Shown one piece after another: positions 35,704-43,388 of a stretch of DNA of 64,000 nt; positions within the stretch are counted from its first letter, which is position 1, and every line of letters begins with the position of its first letter. The DNA lies in contig JAJDUD010000012.1 in assembly GCA_022826825.1 (NCBI GenBank), forward strand, positions 1 to 64,000. The letters run 5' to 3'. A program made the position numbers and the translations under genes. The notes beneath the pieces were generated by a model. It made no database searches, had not been told where the DNA came from, and was given only the letters and a program-made list of their open reading frames with translations. The DNA comes from Acidobacteriota bacterium. GTDB lineage: Bacteria; Acidobacteriota; Vicinamibacteria; Marinacidobacterales; Marinacidobacteraceae.

Positions 35704-36027
35704 GTGCCCCGAAAGTGGATCCTCGCCACAGTGCTGATTGCTGCGGCGCCCGCGTTCCTTGCCACCGCCGGGGAAGAACGCCGCGTTGTCATGGACGACT
35801 TCCTTTCCTCCCTCGCATCCGGGACCGGCGGCAACTACACCGCCCAGGCGACCGACTTCGCCCGGATCCTGGCAGACATCGAGCAATCGAACCGGCTCTG
35901 GTACGAACTCATCCTTGATCTCCCTGGTGCCGGTAGCCCGGGCCCCTATCAACACCATGAAGTGAGGGTGCGGAACCGCCCCAGCCTGGAGGTGGTTGTT
36001 CTTCCGGGACACGTGGTTCCATACTGA
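35704..36027 (+). CDS. VWFA-related array member 3, internally deleted
   Basis: A 107-residue ORF. Residues 1-23 are a signal peptide followed by EERRVVMD. The sequence then jumps directly to the C-terminal block DDFLSSLASGTGGNYTAQATDFARILADIEQSNRLWYEL of members 1 and 2, keeping their closing PGHVVP. The whole VWA-like domain (about 290 codons) is missing in frame. The short GACG shared by both junction partners suggests deletion between microhomologies. Start codon (GTG), AGGGAAG ribosome site and stop are intact, so a small secreted product could still be made. It may be a decaying gene or a useful stand-alone domain. Confidence 0.6.
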   Translation: MPRKWILATVLIAAAPAFLATAGEERRVVMDDFLSSLASGTGGNYTAQATDFARILADIEQSNRLWYELILDLPGAGSPGPYQHHEVRVRNRPSLEVVVLPGHVVPY

Positions 36028-36051
36028 CCTGCGCGAGGCGGAGGACATCCC

Positions 36052-37098
36052 ATGACCCGGTTCTCACTGCTGGCGGCGGCCCTGACTGCCGCCGTGTTCG
36101 TGCCCCGGGCCTTCGCCGGCGAAGAGGCGCACGTCACGCTGGATGCACTCGTGCTCGACCAGGAAGGCAATCCGGTCCCGCACCTGACCGCCGCCGACTT
36201 CCAACTGACGCTGGACGGCCGCCAGCAGGCATTCACCGACTTCCGAGCCGTCGGCCCGGGAGCGGCCTCCAAGCCCCGCCGGTTCGTCATCATCGTGAAC
36301 CGGCGCGGAGCGGAAGCCATCCGCGTTCGACGGGCGCGCGCGGCGCTCAGAGAATTCGCTTCCGAACACTTGTCCGAGGGCGACGAGGCCATGCTCGTCG
36401 CGATCGGGCCCACCCTGGAAGTCCTCCAGGACTTCGCGCCGGGTGCGGATCGGCTGCGGGAAAGCCTCGACCGGCTGAGCCCGTTGCCTCACGGCGCGTT
36501 TGACGATCCCCGCCACCTGGACGGCCGTGGCATCTGGGATCTGCTGGGGGCTCTCGGCGCGGGGCTCCGGCCGGTGCCCGGACGCAAGATCGTGATCCTG
36601 ATGTCCGTGGACCAGTCCGCCGACGTGCGCGCGCCGGCCGCGTCACGGGCCTGGACTTTCGATCAGCAGGCCTTCCTGCGCGCCCTGTCCGCCTTCAACG
36701 AGGCAAGGGCAGCGGTGCACGGCGTTGACCTCGCCGACACGGGCTACGGCCGCCGCGGCCCCGGCTGGGTCGCCGAACGCCAGGGCGATCCGCTGGAGAC
36801 CGCCGACTGGTACTCCGCCCGAGGATCCCACCCGCAGACCGACCGGTTCGAGGGTGGGCTCGACGCCCTGGCGGCGGCGACCGGGGGCGCAACCTACCGG
36901 ACCCCGGCGGGTTTCGATCGCGCCCTGACGGAAATCGGCATCCGCAACCGGCTCTGGTACGAACTCACCTGGAACCCCGCGGACGCGAGCGCCACCGGAA
37001 GCCGGGGTCCGTCCCTGGATGTACGCATCCGGGGGCAGGAATACCTCGACGTGGTGATCCGCCCGGTGTCCTTCCCATCCCCGGAGCGACTCCCGTGA
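36052..37098 (+). CDS. VWFA-related secreted protein, array member 4
   Basis: A 348-residue exported paralogue. Its signal peptide ends near PRAFAGEEA. VTLDALVLDQEGNPVPHLTAADFQL is the family N-terminal block, and IIVNRRGAEAIRVRRAR replaces the metal-site strand. The middle differs from members 1 and 2: PGRKIVILMSVDQSADV, then FNEARAAVHGVDLADTGYGRRG. The C-terminal GGLDALAAATGGATYRTPAGFDRALTEIGIRNRLWYELTW is the equivalent of the DDFLSSLA block. A GGCGGAGG ribosome site lies just before the ATG. Its stop overlaps the GTG of member 5 by 4 bp. Function unknown. Confidence 0.8.
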   Translation: MTRFSLLAAALTAAVFVPRAFAGEEAHVTLDALVLDQEGNPVPHLTAADFQLTLDGRQQAFTDFRAVGPGAASKPRRFVIIVNRRGAEAIRVRRARAALREFASEHLSEGDEAMLVAIGPTLEVLQDFAPGADRLRESLDRLSPLPHGAFDDPRHLDGRGIWDLLGALGAGLRPVPGRKIVILMSVDQSADVRAPAASRAWTFDQQAFLRALSAFNEARAAVHGVDLADTGYGRRGPGWVAERQGDPLETADWYSARGSHPQTDRFEGGLDALAAATGGATYRTPAGFDRALTEIGIRNRLWYELTWNPADASATGSRGPSLDVRIRGQEYLDVVIRPVSFPSPERLP

Positions 37099-38219
37099 CC
37101 GAAACACGACCGGTGCGACCCCTCGCCCTCGCCAGGTCCGTTCTCCCGATAGTCATCGCGGCCGGCATCGCCGGTCCGGCGGGGGCGCAGCCGGACCGCC
37201 CGGAAACAGGCAGCCGCGCCGCCCTTGAGGTGCTGGTGCTCGACCGGGACGGGAGGCCGGTCGCCGGCCTGACCGGGAACGACTTCGTTGTTTCCGGCCG
37301 GAGCCGTGCGTACCGGGTGGACACCGCCGAGGGCCGGACCGCCGGAGAAGCGCCGCGGAGCCTCGTGTTCGTGTTCAACCGGCGAGGCGCGGACGCCGTG
37401 CAGCTCAACCGGGCACTCCGGGGCCTCGGATCGTTCATCGAGGATCGGATGCTCGACGCGGACGAGTCCCTGTTCGTGGACATGGGTGAAACCCTGCGGA
37501 TCGGGCGTGCGTTCGGGCCGGGAAAAGCGGTGGCGCTGGCGGGCCTCGGGACCATTCCGGCGATGGGGTACCGGAGTCCCGCGGGAGCGGAAGACGACGC
37601 GGTCGTCGCGGCCCGCATGCTGGAATTGGTTGCGGACCGGCTGGCCGCGAGCGCCGGGCGCAAGATCGTCGTTCTGTATTCGGAAAGCCTCAGCACGTTC
37701 GCGCGCTCGTCCGGCCAACCGGGGACGGATCGAAAGCCCGATTGGCCGCGGATTCTTCCCCATGCGCGCGGCGCGTCGGATGCCGGCCTCGGCGCGATCA
37801 CCGGGCGGTTGCGCACCGCAGGTGTCACCCTGCATGTACTCCATCTCGCGGGGGTGCGGGAGTTCGAGGACAGAATCCTCATCTCGGAGCGGGGCGAGCT
37901 GTACGTTCCGGGGTCACGCCTCTACCGGTACGCACTCTCCTCAACCACCTTCGAGGGTCGCGAGCGCGCCGTCTCGTCCCGGAGCGGCGACGACATCCTG
38001 TCGAGTGTCGCCGCCGAAACGGGCGGGCTGTACTTCGCCCGCACGACCGGGTTCCGGAAGGCACTCGACCGGATCGAGGAACGCAACCGGTTCTGGTACC
38101 GCCTGACCCTGGTTGGAGAAGTGGGGGCTGCCGAGAGAGAATCCCAAGTCCTGCAGGTCCGGGTTCCGGGATGCAGCGGCTGCACCGTGCTGTCGGCGCC
38201 GAGTTCCGCCCCGGAATAG
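37095..38219 (+). CDS. VWFA-related secreted protein, array member 5
   Basis: A 374-residue exported paralogue whose GTG start overlaps the preceding stop, so it is co-translated. The signal peptide ends near GPAGAQPD. The blocks are AALEVLVLDRDGRPVAGLTGNDFVV, FVFNRRGADAVQLNRALRGL, GRKIVVLYSESLSTFARS, HVLHLAGVREFEDRIL and DDILSSVAAETGGLYFARTTGFRKALDRIEERNRFWYRL. The degenerate metal site is the same as in the other members. The C-terminus ends with a CSGC pair that could form a disulfide. Function unknown; shared expression with member 4 is likely. Confidence 0.8.
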   Translation: MTETRPVRPLALARSVLPIVIAAGIAGPAGAQPDRPETGSRAALEVLVLDRDGRPVAGLTGNDFVVSGRSRAYRVDTAEGRTAGEAPRSLVFVFNRRGADAVQLNRALRGLGSFIEDRMLDADESLFVDMGETLRIGRAFGPGKAVALAGLGTIPAMGYRSPAGAEDDAVVAARMLELVADRLAASAGRKIVVLYSESLSTFARSSGQPGTDRKPDWPRILPHARGASDAGLGAITGRLRTAGVTLHVLHLAGVREFEDRILISERGELYVPGSRLYRYALSSTTFEGRERAVSSRSGDDILSSVAAETGGLYFARTTGFRKALDRIEERNRFWYRLTLVGEVGAAERESQVLQVRVPGCSGCTVLSAPSSAPE

Positions 38220-38238
38220 GATCGCGGGCCCGTTGTCC

Positions 38239-40194
38239 ATGCTCCGGAATCCCCGCCCGGCACAGATTCTCCGGGGGAAGAGGCTCGCCTGCGGCCTGAT
38301 CGTCCTCGCGGCCGTCATCGCGGCCGCTGCGGCGACGGGCCAGACCTTCCGCTTTCGCGCCGCCGCCACCCGGGTCATCGTGGACGTGCTGGTGCTGGAC
38401 GACGACGGGAACCCGGTGTCCGGCTTGACCGCCGGCGACTTCGAGCTGTTCGAGGACGGAGAGCCCCAGCGGGTGGCGAGCCTCGACGTGGTGGACTGGG
38501 AACGCTACGAGCTGGACGAAGCCGTTCCGGTGGAGGCCGAACCGTCGCCCGCGCCCGCTCCCGATGTGGAGACCACGGGTAGCGGGAACGCCTCGCCCCG
38601 CCGGTTCGTGATCGTGTTCAACCGGCGCCGGGCGGATCCGGTGAACCTCCGCCGGGCAAAACGCGGACTCGAGGAGTTCGTGGCCCAGCACATGGTGGAC
38701 GGGGACGAGACGATGATCCTGGAGTTCGCCCACACGGTCCGGGTACTGCAGGAGTTCTACTCCGGGAAGGAGCAGACGCTCGCGAACGTCCGACGCATCA
38801 TCCCCGGGACCTACGAGAGCCCGGTGGGGCCTGAGATCGACGCCCGCGACTCCTTCCAGATGCTCTACGCACTCGCGGAGGCGCTCGAGCGCGTGGAGGG
38901 ACGCAAGATCGTGGTGTTCCTGTCCATGGGCCTCCAGACCTTCGCGGATCCACGACAGGTCGTCGGGGAGATCGCGGGCGACGAGGTGGATGAGTTCCCC
39001 GGGCGGCGCGCGCTTGACGAAACGGGCACCCTGCAGGCCGCCATCCGCCAGTTGAACCATGCCAACGCCACGCTCTACGCCGTGGACCTGCTGGGCGTCT
39101 TCGGCAACGAGAACCGGATCCTGACGCCGTCACTGAACGCCTTCGACGTCCTGGGGAACCCCATTCCCGTTGAATCGAGTGACCACCCGCTGGCCCGGAT
39201 GGAGGTCGCCGCGAACATCCCGGCCGAGGGCGGCACCGCTTCGCTCGCCGTCGCCACCGGCGGCACCTATTTCCCGAACCAGACGAACTTCGCGGTGGCG
39301 CTCAACCGGATCGGCATCCAGAACCAGCTCTACTACCTGGTGTCCTTCTCACCCGCCAAGACCGAGCTGGACGGCGAGTACCGACAGATCGCGGTACGGG
39401 TTCGGGACCGGCCCGACCTGCGGGTGATCGCCCGTCCGGGGTACTACGCGCGACGCCGCGGGGACGTGATCGAAGCGGCCGCGCGCGGGGACTACGACTA
39501 CGCGTTCCCGGAGGACCTGAGCACCTACGCCTACCTCCTGAATCCCAGTCCGCACGGCGCCTTCGGGGTACTCGCCGCGGCGCTGCCGGAGTCGTACGTG
39601 GAAGAACCCGCGGAGGCGCGGCTCCGCGTGGTGGGACCCGGGGGGGCGGTCCTGACCGAGGCGGCCGGCCCCGTGGACATCCGGCGCTTCTGGATTTCGA
39701 CACCGGCGGAATTGCCCTCCGGGGAGCACCAGCTCGAGCTGGTGGTCCAGCGGGGCGGCCGGAACATTCACGCCGCATCGTCGCAACTGATCATCCCGAC
39801 GGGACTTGCCGAGAATTTCTCGCTCTCGAGCGTCTTCCCCTTCGTCGCCGAGGCGCACGGACCGGAAGTGGTCGGCCCGCCGGTGAGGCCCGTCGCCGCG
39901 TTTGCGCAGGCGGAGGACGCCCGGGTGGCCTTCTTCATCTTTCCGGGGCAAGATGATCCGGTTTCCCAGGTGCGGGTGGCCTACGAGATCCGGAACGCCA
40001 TCGGCGAAGTAGCCGTCGAGGCCGAACGGCCGGGGCGCTTCGATCTCGACCCGAGGCGTCCGGAAGGGACCCCGATCGTGCTCTCGCTCCAGACCGGGCC
40101 CCTGAGGGCCGGGCGGTACACCGTGGTGGTCCGGGTCAGCGACGACAGCCGCAATCGTTCGGCAGTCGGAGAACTCGCCTTCCTGATCCGCTGA
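38239..40194 (+). CDS. VWFA-related secreted protein, array member 6, with extra C-terminal domains
   Basis: A 651-residue paralogue, the largest of the array. After a signal peptide ending near AAAATGQTF come RVIVDVLVLDDDGNPVSGLTAGDFELFEDGEPQ (the most canonical N-terminal block of the six), IVFNRRRADPVNLRRAKRGL, GRKIVVFLSMGLQTFADPRQ and GGTASLAVATGGTYFPNQTNFAVALNRI. The family core ends near residue 415 at YYARR. A further 235 residues are rich in beta strands and resemble two immunoglobulin-like domains. This layout fits typical VWFA-related proteins of Acidobacteriota best, so member 6 may be ancestral to the array. A TTG at 38233 is an alternative start. Confidence 0.82.
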   Translation: MLRNPRPAQILRGKRLACGLIVLAAVIAAAAATGQTFRFRAAATRVIVDVLVLDDDGNPVSGLTAGDFELFEDGEPQRVASLDVVDWERYELDEAVPVEAEPSPAPAPDVETTGSGNASPRRFVIVFNRRRADPVNLRRAKRGLEEFVAQHMVDGDETMILEFAHTVRVLQEFYSGKEQTLANVRRIIPGTYESPVGPEIDARDSFQMLYALAEALERVEGRKIVVFLSMGLQTFADPRQVVGEIAGDEVDEFPGRRALDETGTLQAAIRQLNHANATLYAVDLLGVFGNENRILTPSLNAFDVLGNPIPVESSDHPLARMEVAANIPAEGGTASLAVATGGTYFPNQTNFAVALNRIGIQNQLYYLVSFSPAKTELDGEYRQIAVRVRDRPDLRVIARPGYYARRRGDVIEAAARGDYDYAFPEDLSTYAYLLNPSPHGAFGVLAAALPESYVEEPAEARLRVVGPGGAVLTEAAGPVDIRRFWISTPAELPSGEHQLELVVQRGGRNIHAASSQLIIPTGLAENFSLSSVFPFVAEAHGPEVVGPPVRPVAAFAQAEDARVAFFIFPGQDDPVSQVRVAYEIRNAIGEVAVEAERPGRFDLDPRRPEGTPIVLSLQTGPLRAGRYTVVVRVSDDSRNRSAVGELAFLIR

Positions 40195-40227
40195 ATCCGT
40201 CGAGACACTGCGCTAACTTGGCGGCAG

Positions 40228-40998
40228 ATGATTACGCCGCTTCCATCCATCAGGCGCGCCGTCCTCCGCGGGACGTTCGCCTGTCTCGTCCTCGCACTGT
40301 TCGCGCTGGCCTGCGGGTCCGATGCACCCTCCACGCCGGCGCCGGCGCCCCCCGCACCGGCTCCGCCGGCTCCCGAGCCGATGCCGGAACCCGGGTGCCC
40401 CGATGCAGCGACCTACGCGCTGACTTTCCGGGCCGTCTGGAACGCGTCCTCGCACGGCAACCAACCGCCCTTCCCGTCGGGAGCCCACTTTTCCCGGGTG
40501 GTTGGGGCAGCCCACGCGCCGGAGGTTTCGTTCTGGAGTTCCGGCGGCATCGCCACTCCGGGCATCGAGAGCATGGCCGAGACGGGCAGTGTGTCCTCGC
40601 TCTGCCGGGAAATCGACGGGGAAGCGGATCGGGGTGGGAGCACACCCTGCGTGAGAGGCTCGGAGCCTTCCTTCCCGTCGCCGGGATCGGTCGGGCTGTC
40701 CTTCGAGACGACGGGAGAACACCCGCTGCTGACGCTGGTTTCGATGATCGCGCCCAGTCCCGACTGGTTCGTCGGGGTGAGCGGAATGCCCCTGATGGAG
40801 GACGGTTGCTGGAAGGAACGGATCGAGATGGATCTGGCCGGCTACGACTCGGGAACCGACAGCGGGGCGACGTTCACCGCCCGGAACGCCGACGTGACGC
40901 CCCACGAACCGATCGGCCTCATTCAGGAACTGCCCGCGAACGTGCGAGAAGAGCCGTTCGCGGTACTGGTCCTCTCCCTCGTCGCCGATCCGGGTTAG
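40228..40998 (+). CDS. spondin-domain lipoprotein
   Basis: A 256-residue exported protein. The signal ends in LFALACGSD, so the Cys at about residue 30 is probably lipidated. A Pro/Ala-rich linker of about 25 residues follows. The rest matches the spondin N-terminal domain: YALTFRAVWNASSHGNQPPFPSGAHFSRVVGAAH, FWSSGGIATPGIESMAE, HPLLTLVSMIAPSPDWFVGVSG and DLAGYDSGTDSGATFT. The acidic residues around YDSGTDSG suit calcium binding. Bacterial members are surface proteins of unknown ligand. It is preceded by the VWFA-related array, another set of probable surface proteins. Confidence 0.88.
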   Translation: MITPLPSIRRAVLRGTFACLVLALFALACGSDAPSTPAPAPPAPAPPAPEPMPEPGCPDAATYALTFRAVWNASSHGNQPPFPSGAHFSRVVGAAHAPEVSFWSSGGIATPGIESMAETGSVSSLCREIDGEADRGGSTPCVRGSEPSFPSPGSVGLSFETTGEHPLLTLVSMIAPSPDWFVGVSGMPLMEDGCWKERIEMDLAGYDSGTDSGATFTARNADVTPHEPIGLIQELPANVREEPFAVLVLSLVADPG

Positions 40999-41049
40999 AC
41001 GCGCGCCGCTACCGATTCGGGCGCCCGCGGAGGGGAGGGCGAGAAGCTC

Positions 41050-42063
41050 TCAGGCCGACTCCGTCGAAAACCCGTGACCGAGGCGGTCGCGGGGGTCCAG
41101 CGGGAACTGGTGAAACCCGGTGACGTGCGCCGAACCGGTGATTTCCGGCACCACGGCTCGCCGGCCGCCAACCCGGGTCTCCCCGAGCATCCGCGCCGTG
41201 AACATCCCACCGGTCACGCTCTCGATGCGCACCGAGCGGTCCGGACCAAGCTCCCCTTTCTCGTGCAGCACCGCCAGGCGGGCGCAGTTGCCGGTGCCGC
41301 CGGGCGAGCGGTCGAACTGGCCCGGTCCGAAGACGTGCACGTTCCGGTACGTTGCCGCGGGGTCCTCGGGCCGCGCCAGCACGGTGGCGATGTTGATGTG
41401 GTCGCTCCCGGGGATCTCCGGGTGGCGGACGGGCAGCGTCCGGTTCGCGGCTTCCCGCACCCGCATTCCCAGGTCCACGACCTCGCGGATGTTCCGGAGG
41501 GACACCTCGAGTCCCAGCTCGCCGGCGTCCACGTAGACGAACCAGTTGCCGCCGTAGGCGACGTCCACCTTCAGATCGCCGGTCCCGGGCACCGGCAGGC
41601 AGGCGTCCAGATGTGCCGAGAACGAAGGGACGCCGCGGAACGTGACGGAGATGGCCCGCCCGTCTTCCACCGCCACTGCCGATTCGACGGGGCCGGCCGG
41701 GGTCTCGAACCGGATGCGGCGGACCGGCCCCTCCCCGGCGGCCATGCCCAGTTCGACGAGCGCCGTCGAGACCCCGATCGTCGCGTGGCCGCACATGTCC
41801 TGATAGCCGCCGTTGTCCATGAAGAACATGCCGAACTCGGCATCCGGACCCGCGGGCTCGGTCAGCACGCACCCGAACATGTCCTTGTGTCCGCGCGGCT
41901 CCGAGACGAGCGCCGTGCGCAGATGGTCCAGGTTGCTCCGGAAGAAATCCCGTTTGCCGGAAATCGAGTCACCCGGCAGATGGCCGACTCCCCCGGTGAT
42001 GATCCGGGTGGGTTCTCCCTCGGTGTGGGTGTCCACCGCGTTCAGCCAACGCGCTGCCTGCAT
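41050..42063 (-). CDS. proline racemase / hydroxyproline epimerase family protein
   Basis: A 337-residue enzyme of the proline racemase superfamily (racemases, 4-hydroxyproline 2-epimerases, trans-3-hydroxyproline dehydratases). The first catalytic Cys91 is in DMCGHATIG, and THTEGEPTR near the N-terminus is characteristic. In the second site, where proline racemase has Cys in SPCGTGT, this protein reads SPGGTGNCA: Gly255 occupies the Cys position and Cys260 lies five residues on. Activity is therefore unclear; a lyase, an epimerase using another base, or a specialised subfamily is possible. The next gene in transcription order upstream is an MFS carrier that may import its substrate. Confidence 0.85.
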   Translation of the reverse strand: MQAARWLNAVDTHTEGEPTRIITGGVGHLPGDSISGKRDFFRSNLDHLRTALVSEPRGHKDMFGCVLTEPAGPDAEFGMFFMDNGGYQDMCGHATIGVSTALVELGMAAGEGPVRRIRFETPAGPVESAVAVEDGRAISVTFRGVPSFSAHLDACLPVPGTGDLKVDVAYGGNWFVYVDAGELGLEVSLRNIREVVDLGMRVREAANRTLPVRHPEIPGSDHINIATVLARPEDPAATYRNVHVFGPGQFDRSPGGTGNCARLAVLHEKGELGPDRSVRIESVTGGMFTARMLGETRVGGRRAVVPEITGSAHVTGFHQFPLDPRDRLGHGFSTESA

Positions 42064-42078
42064 GTCCGTTCCTCCGGA

Positions 42079-43326
42079 TCAGCCGCGCTCCGTGCGCAGC
42101 GGCTTGTGCCTCCAGAGCAGAGCGTTCAGAACGGTCGCCAGCGCAGCCATCGCCACGATGATGCCAAACGCGCCGTCCCAGCCATGGGCGTCGATCAGGT
42201 ACCCCATCCCGACGCCCGCGAAAATGGCGCCCGCCGCCCCGACCCCGTCCACGATCCCGGAAGCGGAAGCCGAGGCCTCCTTCCCCCCGAAATCCATGAC
42301 CATGGCCCCCGACATGAGCGAATACGGGCCGTAGAGCGTGAAGCCCACGAGTCCGAGGGCGGCCGCGAGCCAGGGCCCCTCGGCGACCGGCAGGCGGCTG
42401 AAGACGACGATGGAAAGGGTCAGCACCGCGCACATGACGGCAAGCACCGGCCCGCGGCGCGCGCCGAGCCGGTCCGAGACCCACCCCGCGCCGATCGAGC
42501 CGGCCGAGCCGAGCAGCGGGAAGAGTGCGGACGTCGCAGCCGCGGCGCCGATCCCGGCCCCGGCCTGAACCAGATAGTCCACGGACCAGCCCCAGAAGGT
42601 GTAGCGGATGATGGAAAGGAGGACGTAGCTCGCGCAGAGGATCCAGAAGGCCGGACTCCGAAGCATCCGGCGGCGCGATCGGCGCCGCGCGGCTCCGGGC
42701 GGCGCCGGCTCCGGCGGGCCGGGCGGATGGGTTGCCGGCGGCGGCTCGGGCCTGATGAGACGGTAGAGAGCCAGGCCGAGCAGGGCGAGCAGGACGGCGT
42801 GCGCCCAGAAGAGTCCCGACCACCCGAGCGCCACGATCAGCACCGCCGCCGAGGCGCGGGCGAGAAAGTCGCCGAGCTGATAGCTGATGGACATCAAGCC
42901 CATCACCCGGCCGCTCTCCCGGCTGGGGTACCAGCGGGCCATGATCGGCATCAGGGCGAGCCAGCCCATCGTCTGGAAATACGCGTTCACCCCCCAGACC
43001 GCGACGAAAAGGAAGAGTTCCCGGCCGAACCCGAAAACCGCATTCATCAGGACGGATCCGAACAGCCCGATGAAGAACATCGCCTTGCCGCCGATCCGGT
43101 CACCCAGGAAACCGTTCACGAGTTTCGAGGCCGCGTACACCGCGAAGTAGACGGAGAGGACCAGTCCGAGCTGGGCGTTCGAATAGCCGAAGGCTTCGCC
43201 GATGAGCGGCAACGCCACCGGAACGGTGACCCGGCCGAGGTAGTAGCCCGCGTAGCCGACGAAGAGGAGCGCCGTCAGGACCAGCCGCGACCGGCGGAAG
43301 ACGCGGCCCGGGGCGTCATCAGGCAT
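42079..43326 (-). CDS. MFS transporter, GlpT/UhpT-like
   Basis: A 415-residue inner-membrane carrier with about twelve hydrophobic helices and a central charged Pro-rich loop near residues 195-225. NGFLGDRIGGKAMF after helix 2 is the MFS A-motif equivalent. The N-terminal GYAGYYLGRVTVPVALPLI and GFTLYGPYSLMSGAMVMDFGGKEASASASGIVDGVG fit the organophosphate:phosphate antiporter group. The substrate cannot be read from the sequence. It ends 15 bp before the proline-racemase-family gene on the same strand, suggesting linked uptake and conversion of an amino acid or organic acid. Confidence 0.82.
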   Translation of the reverse strand: MPDDAPGRVFRRSRLVLTALLFVGYAGYYLGRVTVPVALPLIGEAFGYSNAQLGLVLSVYFAVYAASKLVNGFLGDRIGGKAMFFIGLFGSVLMNAVFGFGRELFLFVAVWGVNAYFQTMGWLALMPIMARWYPSRESGRVMGLMSISYQLGDFLARASAAVLIVALGWSGLFWAHAVLLALLGLALYRLIRPEPPPATHPPGPPEPAPPGAARRRSRRRMLRSPAFWILCASYVLLSIIRYTFWGWSVDYLVQAGAGIGAAAATSALFPLLGSAGSIGAGWVSDRLGARRGPVLAVMCAVLTLSIVVFSRLPVAEGPWLAAALGLVGFTLYGPYSLMSGAMVMDFGGKEASASASGIVDGVGAAGAIFAGVGMGYLIDAHGWDGAFGIIVAMAALATVLNALLWRHKPLRTERG

Positions 43327-43388
43327 GTTTCCGGTTCGACCCTCCGGAGAGCCGCATCTTCAGTGAGCGGTCGGCGGACGAGCGCCGG

